Of a stretch of 25,054 nucleotides of DNA, positions 19,201 through 25,054 are shown piece by piece. The stretch is from NCBI GenBank assembly GCA_963765585.1, contig CAVXXB010000007.1, positions 1 through 25,054 on the forward strand, in the 5' to 3' direction. Each line of letters starts with the position of its first letter. The first letter of the stretch is position 1. A program made the translations under genes and the position numbers. The stretch comes from CAVXXB01 sp963765585 (lineage in GTDB: Bacteria; Calditrichota; Calditrichia; JAJRVZ01). The notes beneath the pieces were generated by a model, which was not told where the DNA came from, made no database searches, and was given only the letters and a program-made list of their open reading frames with translations.

Positions 19201-21743
19201 AGCCAATTTCACTCACCGGTCTGGGTACCTATGAATGGGCCAGCGACGGATCGCCAGATAAACTGGATGTTGAAAATACCGCCACCCATGAGATCGGACA
19301 TTATTCCGGTCTGGCTGATTTATACAATCCCGGTGATTCAGAATATACCACCGAGATGACCAATAATAACCATCCGGCCACCATGTATGGCCGCATCGAT
19401 GTGGGTGAGACATACAAGCAGAGCCTGCATCCTGCTGATTTTACGAATCAGGCGGATGTGACAAAATATGATATCGGTGGTATCAATTACATTTATGATA
19501 ATCTGAATGATGTGTACTATGATATCGTTCTGGTGTTTGACGGAACAACAAATTTCATTTCCGAAGACGTGTTGAATGGTTTTACACCTTCAAAAAATGC
19601 GGCGATTGAACTGGTAACAAAACTCAGAATTGGTGACCGCATCGGTTGGGTCAACGGTTCAATCACAGAAACCATCGGCACTGATTTCAATGCCAAATTA
19701 AATGATCTCGATATGCTGGAACCAAATCAGACGGGTAACCTGGCAGACCGGATATTGGCTGCAAACACTCTTCTATCCGGCCCTTCTTCTAATAAAAAAA
19801 TAATTATTTTATACAGTGCCGGTGAAATTTCACCGTTTTCGCTGATAACAGATTTGAATATCAGTTCTGATATCAGAGTATTTACTCTGGGTTTTGATGG
19901 CTTGAACGAAGGCCAGGATTTGATGAGTTATCTGGCAGACAAAACAGAAGGTGAGTATTATGAAATAGCCAGTTCAACCGAAATTCCGACGGCCACAAAT
20001 ATAATCTGGCTGCGTTTGCTTGGGCTGCAGATATCTTATTTATCAGAAGAAATCAGCAGCGAGTTATTTGAAGGCGGTCTGGCCTGGCAAGGCGGATTAG
20101 CCTGGCAGGGTGGTTTGGCCTGGCAAGGCGGTCTTGCCTGGCAGGGTGGTCTGGCATGGCAGGGCGGCTTAGCGTGGCAGGGTGGTCTGGCCTGGCAGGG
20201 CGGTCTTGCATGGCAGGGTGGTCTGGCCTGGCAGGGTGGTACACTTGAGATGGGTCTGGCCTGGCAAGGAAGTGAGTATGACTTGATCTTGTTACCGCCA
20301 GGCGTTTTTGTAACCGATCCGCCAAATTTACCGGCAGAAGCCATATCAGAAGCTAATTATGATGCACCACAAAATGCAGCATATGAAATTGAATTATTGA
20401 GTGGTTATGACGAATTTGGTTATCCTTACAAATTTTTCCGGATAAATAATCCCGGACTGGGTGCCTGGACCTATGCGATTATTGAAAACGAACCGCCGCC
20501 ACCGGGTGAAACTGAGCCGGTTAGAGTTTATTTGGCAAATGAATCAGATCTGATTCTGGAGTTTAAAACCGATCAGGAACGCTATACCCTGCAAACCGAT
20601 CATAATGGCAACGCTATACCTGTGACGGTTAATTTACAAGCCTCATTACTTCAGGGTGGTGAAACGAGCGGGCTGGAAGGCGACACAAAAACAGTGGGCA
20701 GAACCCATCGATGATGCCATCGTCAGTGTGCAGATTACCGCACCGGATAGTCAGCAGAGTGTCGGATTTTTAACACCAATCGGTGACGGATTATATACCA
20801 TCACACTCGAGACAACATTGTTAGGCAATTATGACATTAGTGTGATAGCCTCTGACAATGTTCCGAATGGTGGTCGTAATAATAGTCAGTATGTGATTAC
20901 AACCGAGCATTCATTCTTTGTATCACCATATGAAGAGCCGACCGAACTGAACAGCAAAATATATATTCAGTATGCAAAGCAGCAATTGGAAAACATTATG
21001 ACAGAATACTGTTCTTCCAAAAAGGACTGCAGTCTGGACAGAAATACTGAACGGAATTTAAGTGGTGCCATTTCTTTGATTGACTCCGCCTTGGGCTATT
21101 TTGAAGACGGAGACAAACTTAAAGAAAACAAGAGGATTAACTTTTTACGATAAAATCACATCTGCGGTAAATGATATTTATTCGTATATCAGTGATCCTG
21201 ATTTTGGCCAGGATGTTGATCTTGCGATATTTAATCTCAAAGAAGGATCCTACAGATTGGCTGTCATCGTAAGAGATGAGGCAGAAATAGACGGTGATCA
21301 GACAGAATTAAGCCAATGCAAACAGAGAACTGGGCAAAGCAATGGTTGACTCCAAGCAAAATAATTATGTATATATATTTAATCATCTGACCAATGCCTG
21401 GAAGTTTGCCATGAGGGCGATGGGTGCAAACCTCAAGAAAACAGATACTGAGATTGACGTTGCAGAAGCGGCGATACCCACAGAGTTTAAACTGGATCAG
21501 AATTATCCCAATCCATTTAATCCGACTACCAGGATTGATTTTCAATTGCCGGAGAAGAAATTTGTTTCTCTGAAGATATATGACATCCAGGGAAATCTGG
21601 TAGCCACATTGGTTTCAGAGCAAATGAATGCGGGTTTTCATAGCGTGCAGTGGAATGCCAACGGTCATGCCAGTGGTGTCTACTTCTACCGCTTTACTGC
21701 CGATTCATTTGTCGCGACAAAGAGATTGTTGTTGTTGAAGTAA
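16233..21743 (+). CDS. Giant exported LamG / beta-helix / matrixin-like protease / VWA-like / sorting-domain protein (frame broken)
   Basis: I start at ATG 16233 (AAGAGG 6 nt upstream): its signal peptide SIFFLLLIVFLISVTPTA meets the long frame if one G is removed near 16310-16316, giving QANNNAYVFDGE. Domains: LamG_3 lectin fold (16330-16830); CSLREA-like entry to a beta-helix (STSDEPDAAPGDG, ATLRAAIEEVNALPG, 17040-17170); right-handed helix to about 18480; a beta-sandwich (YKIQFFANSD ... TSEFSISIGL); a matrixin-like domain with HEIGHYSGLAD (19287-19319) and Met-turn-like ATMYG; a VWA-like domain from DIVLVFDGTTN (19515) with a degenerate MIDAS; nine GGLAWQ repeats (20073-20234); a further beta-sandwich region; and a T9SS type A domain from QNYPNPFNPTT (about 21496). 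Total is about 1,835 residues. Frameshifts also lie near 19035 (one missing G restores NGGGNADGVNN), 20690, 21135 and 21330. It is probably a secreted protease or adhesin; the substrate is unknown. A terminator follows at 21750. Confidence 0.75.
19287..19319 (+). other. Zinc-protease motif HEXXHXXGXXD
   Basis: The codons spell HEIGHYSGLAD. Two histidines and the catalytic glutamate match the metzincin motif. The third ligand position holds Asp, as in snapalysin-type enzymes, rather than the His of classical matrixins. ATMYG about 25 residues later would be the Met-turn. It suggests an active metalloprotease domain. Confidence 0.7.
20073..20267 (+). repeat. Nine tandem 18-bp units encoding GGLAWQ, plus degenerate units
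   Basis: Units start every 18 nt from 20073 to 20217; all nine translate to GGLAWQ without any amino-acid change. Codons vary freely at silent positions: Leu as CTG, TTA, TTG or CTT; Ala as GCC, GCA or GCG; Gln as CAA or CAG; Gly as GGC, GGT or GGA. A tenth unit reads GGTLEM (20235-20252), then GLAWQ (20253-20267) leads into GSEYDLILLPPG. The array sits between the VWA-like domain and a beta-sandwich. It lies on the strand and frame of the large protein, so it is a protein repeat and not a CRISPR. Confidence 0.95.
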
Positions 21744-21749
21744 TATGCG

Positions 21750-21776
21750 CTTCTCCGGAAATAATTTCCGGAGAAG
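21750..21776 (+). terminator. Strong hairpin after the giant gene
   Basis: CTTCTCCGGAAA (21750-21761) and TTTCCGGAGAAG (21765-21776) pair perfectly over 12 bp with a TAA loop. The hairpin begins 6 nt after the stop codon of the large gene. The tail ATATTTAATA has only a weak T-run, but position and stem strength favour a transcription terminator. Confidence 0.7.
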
Positions 21777-22093
21777 ATATTTAATAACCCTCCCCTATCC
21801 CCTCCCTCCGCCTAACAGCGCAGGGAGGGGAATCAGAGGGTGACTATTTATCTCTCGCATAGGCGCAGAGACGCTAATGTAGGGAACGGTCTGAGACCGT
21901 TCCGCGAATTTTAATTTTATGCGGAGTAGAGATTAGAAATGAGTGGTTGGCTGTTGGCCGTAGGCAGGCACTAATAACCAATAACTAATTACGAATTACT
22001 AATTCCCAGTTCCTAATTTCTATTTTTTTCTCTGCGGCTTCGCGGCTCTGCGAGATGTTTTAATATATTTTTTATAGGTTTGAGATTTTTCTT
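21777..22093. repeat. Intergenic repeats, including GC hairpin and element 21852-22055
   Basis: No gene is seen. CCCCTCCCT (21799-21807) pairs with AGGGAGGGG (21822-21830) and belongs to the same C/G-run repeat style as the insert at 11850-11949. From TCTCGCAT (21853) to TCTGCGAGA (22047-22055) runs a repeat element. It holds the 21-bp palindrome copy 2, a GTTGGCCGTAGGCAG segment, and AACTAATTACGAATTACTAA-type DNA. The last ~35 nt before 22094 are AT-rich and probably include promoter elements, with no clear ribosome binding site. Confidence 0.65.
21883..21903. repeat. 21-bp perfect palindrome, copy 2
   Basis: Identical to 728-748: arms GGAACGGTCT and AGACCGTTCC around a central G, after the same TGTAG leader. 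Confidence 0.8.
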
Positions 22094-25054
22094 ATGTATA
22101 GAGTGATTCAATTCTATGTGTTATTTTCTCTTTTATTCTTCTCAATAACATTTGCCCAGCAACATATCCCGTTTAACCATCTAACCGTTGATGACGGCCT
22201 GTCACAAAGTTCGGTTACTTGTATTTTTCAGGATCAAAAGGGATTTATGTGGTTTGGCACCCAGGACGGGCTGAATCGCTATGACGGATATAATTTTAAA
22301 ATATTTAAAAACAATCCTGCAGACTCAACCACACTGACAGATAATTTTATATTTTCAATATTTGAAACGACATCCGGCAGTCTCTATATCGAGACACAAA
22401 GTCGTACATTGCATCAGTATATTCCCCTGTCAGAATCCTTCCGCATTGTAAATAAAGACAGTGTGGATCTGGCAGACTCAAAGATGAGTACCATTGGCGC
22501 ACTGCTTATGGAATCTTCCGGAATAACCTGGACTGGTGGGCTTAGCAGCGGTAACGGATTAACCCGTTTCAATAAAATCACCGGTGAAAGTGCGGTGTAT
22601 AAACACGATCCGGCCGATCCCTTTAGTTTAAGCAATGATAAGGTCTATTCAATATTCCGGGATCAAACAGGAAGTCTTTGGATTGGAACCAAGGGCGGTC
22701 TGGATAAACTGGACGAACAAACCGGAAAATTTATCCATTACAGACATGATCCCAAGGATCCAAACAGTTTACCTGATAATTGGGTATGGTCAATATATCA
22801 GGATTCGAAACATAATTTATGGATTGGTACGGCCAGTGGTGGCTTGGCCAGATTAAACCCGAAAACCAATCGTTTTACAAGCTTTCAAAATGATGCCAAT
22901 GATCCAACCAGTATCAGCAATAATTTTATTTTCTCCATATATGAAGACCGCAGTTCACAGATGTGGATTGGCACAAATCTGGGAGGTATAAATTATTTCC
23001 ATCCGGCAACCAGCGCATTTAAACATTATAAAAATGATCCCGCTAATAAGAATAGTCTATCGGATGATCTTGTAGCCACCATGATGGTCGCCAAAGACGG
23101 AACATACTGGATCGGAACAACCAATGGCGGATTAAATAAATTCGATCATAAAAGAGAAATATTTAACAGTTTACTCACAATCCCAAAAACCCAAACAGCC
23201 TAACCAGCAATTCAATCCAATCATTATTGGAAGACAAATCCGGAATAATATGGATCGGTACCTATAGTAATGGTCTGAGTTCCTTTAATCGTAAAACTGG
23301 CAAGTTCACCCATTATCAGCACAATCCATCGATCCGGCTACACTTTCTGATAACCGAATATATTCACTAGCAGAAGACAAGATTGGTAATATTTGGATAG
23401 GTACATATGGGGGTGGTTTAAACAAAATTGATAAAAAGTCGGTAAAATTTCCAAATATCAGAACAACGAGAAGGATCCGACCACAATCAGTTCCAATGCC
23501 ACCTGGTCGATCGCCTTTGATGAAACCGGTAAATTATGGATCGGCACATTTGGTGCGGGTGTAAATGTGTTTAATCCGCAAAACGAAACTTTTCGCCATT
23601 TAAAAAACAATCCCACAGATTCCACTAGTATTTCGGATAACAATATTATCCGGGTATTTAAAGATAGTAATGATAATATGTGGTTCGGTACAACCAAAGG
23701 CTTAAGCAGGTATTACCGGGAATCAGAAAGTTTTAAAAATTATAATGAAGATGACGGTCTGGCAAATAGTTTTGTCTATGGCATCGTTGAGGATAACCAT
23801 GGAGATTTGTGGCTAAGCACCAATGACGGCTTATCCCGATTTAATCCGGAACAAGAAACTTTCAAAAATTATTACTACAAAGACGGGCTACAGGGCAACG
23901 AATTTAATCAAAATGCCTACGCCAAAGATCATAAAACAGGAAATATATTATTTGGTGGTCCCAACGGTTTCAATGTTTTCATCCAGATAGTCTAAAGGAA
24001 AATTCATATGTCCCGCCGGTAGTCCTCACAGAATACATCAGATTTAATACGGATGATGAAGAAGGTAAACCGTTCGTCGAAAAGGGAATTTCTGTTCGAG
24101 ATAAAATAATATTAACTATAAAGACAATATCGTAAATTTAGAATTTGCGGCTCTAGAGTTATGACAATAATTGTAGAAACAGTACAGGTATATACTTGAA
24201 GGATTTAATGAAAATTGGATTCAGCTTGAGAATCAACATAACTGGTCACTTTTACAAACCTTTCTCCTGGAGACTATAAATTAAAAGTCAGAGGTTCGAA
24301 TGGAGATGGATACCTGGAATGAAACTCCGGCATCACTTTCAATTTCAATTGATCCTCCCTGGTGGAAAACTAACCTGGCCTATTTCGGATACCTGATCAC
24401 AGCCTTTGGAATTTTATACGGGGGTCTTCAGGAAATTTGAATTAAACAGGCGGGAACAAAACGCAGATTAGAGTTTCAGACTTGCGCTTTAAAGCCGCGG
24501 AAGCGGAAAAACGGGCGCTGGCTGCAGAAAATGAAAGAAAAACGAAGGAGTTGGAGTCCGCGCGTGATCTTCAGCTTTCAATGCTTCCGCATGAGCTGCC
24601 AAATCTGCCGAATCTCGAAATTGCTGTTTTTATGAGAACCGCAACCGAAGTAGGCGGAGATTATTATGATTTTGCCGAGCATCCTGATGGTTCGCTTAGT
24701 GTAGCATTTGGTGACGCTACAGGACATGGTTTGCAAGCTGGTACTATGGTAACTTTAATGAAGGGATTCTTCACCTCTGATGCGGCAAAACTTGGCCTTG
24801 AGGAATTTTTAAATCATTGCAGTGATGTGATCAAAAATATTAATCTGGGCCGCATATTAATGTCCTTCAGTTATTTAAAATTCGATCAGAATAAATTGTA
24901 TCTTACCAGTGCCGGAATGCCGCCCATGTATTATCATCATAAAGAAACAAATGAGATTGAAGAAATTTTTATCCCCGGAATTCCCCTGGGTGCCATCCGT
25001 AACGCCCAATACACCACCCATGAACGAGAAACAAAAAGCGGCGATACAATTTTA
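22094..25054 (+). CDS. Propeller/Y_Y_Y sensor with SpoIIE-type PP2C phosphatase output (frame broken, 3' end outside window)
   Basis: Signal peptide FYVLFSLLFFSITFAQ is followed by HLTVDDGLSQSSVTCIFQD, the typical first blade of a Reg_prop sensor. About ten to twelve further blades follow (GSLWIGTKGGLDKL, NLWIGTASGGLARL, KLWIGTFGAGVNVF). A Y_Y_Y region can be read across frames (ILEGFNENWIQLENQHN, DYKLKVRGSNGDG), then DPPWWKTNLAYFGYLI and a membrane segment (about 24345-24420). From about 24482 the frame is open to the end of the window: a coiled linker rich in EAEKR/AENERK, then ARDLQLSMLP, EVGGDYYDF, GDATGHGLQAG and TSAGMPP, which are SpoIIE/PP2C motifs including the metal-binding aspartates. 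This is a serine/threonine phosphatase that usually acts in a partner-switching pathway on an anti-sigma-factor antagonist. Open segments include 22094-23203, 23567-23995 and 24482-end, with several short ones between. Weak upstream ribosome site; the start at 22094 fits the signal peptide. Confidence 0.8.

Noticed and set aside
20073..20267. CRISPR array
   Set aside because: The 18-bp units are directly contiguous without spacers and are in frame within a protein.
20036..20344. Minus-strand frames rich in PPCQAR / PPCHAR over the hexapeptide array
   Set aside because: They are the antisense shadow of the GGLAWQ array; the plus strand fits a long conserved protein and its codon variation is synonymous in that frame.

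Overview
The window looks like a chromosomal segment of an uncultured bacterium of the FCB superphylum (Bacteroidota, Ignavibacteriota, Calditrichota, KSB1 and relatives). This is an inference. Five of the predicted proteins are exported and four of them end in a 'YPNPFN'-type (HPNPFN in the fifth) C-terminal domain of the T9SS type A sorting / FlgD-like family. One regulator is a full hybrid two-component system (HTCS) of the Bacteroidota kind, and the intergenic DNA is packed with AATTAG/AATTACGAATT-type minisatellites and short palindromes. I cannot assign a phylum with certainty.

Layout. 1-635 (+): C-terminal part of a sodium:solute symporter. 1197-1874 (+): small exported protein with a CX4CH motif and a sorting domain. 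2361-10437 (-): three exported surface-type proteins, namely a two-module right-handed beta-helix protein (10437->7097), a BNR/Ycf48-type propeller protein 12 nt behind it (7084->4848), and a second beta-helix protein (4208->2361). 10703-14960 (-): an HTCS (double propeller, Y_Y_Y, membrane segment, histidine kinase, receiver, AraC DNA-binding domain). 15531-16023 (+): small exported protein of unknown role. 16233-21743 (+): a very large exported protein with LamG, CSLREA-type beta-helix, matrixin-like metalloprotease, VWA-like domain, a perfect nine-copy GGLAWQ hexapeptide repeat, beta-sandwich and sorting domain. 22094-25054 (+, runs off the end): a second sensor with the same propeller/Y_Y_Y ectodomain but a SpoIIE-type PP2C phosphatase output.

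How they may work together: the exported proteins look like secreted or surface-anchored adhesin, sugar-binding or protease cargo, and the two sensors have periplasmic ectodomains suited to detecting a ligand and changing expression. The pairing is inferred from proximity only.

Two general points. First, most of the long genes are broken by single-base frameshifts (more than 25 across the window). Many can be undone by adding or removing one base, often in a homopolymer, and the downstream frame stays conserved. I read these mainly as sequencing or assembly errors and annotate whole genes with their frame segments. Second, the same repeat vocabulary that fills the intergenic regions also appears inside coding regions, most strikingly as an apparently in-frame insert in a loop of the histidine-kinase ATPase domain.
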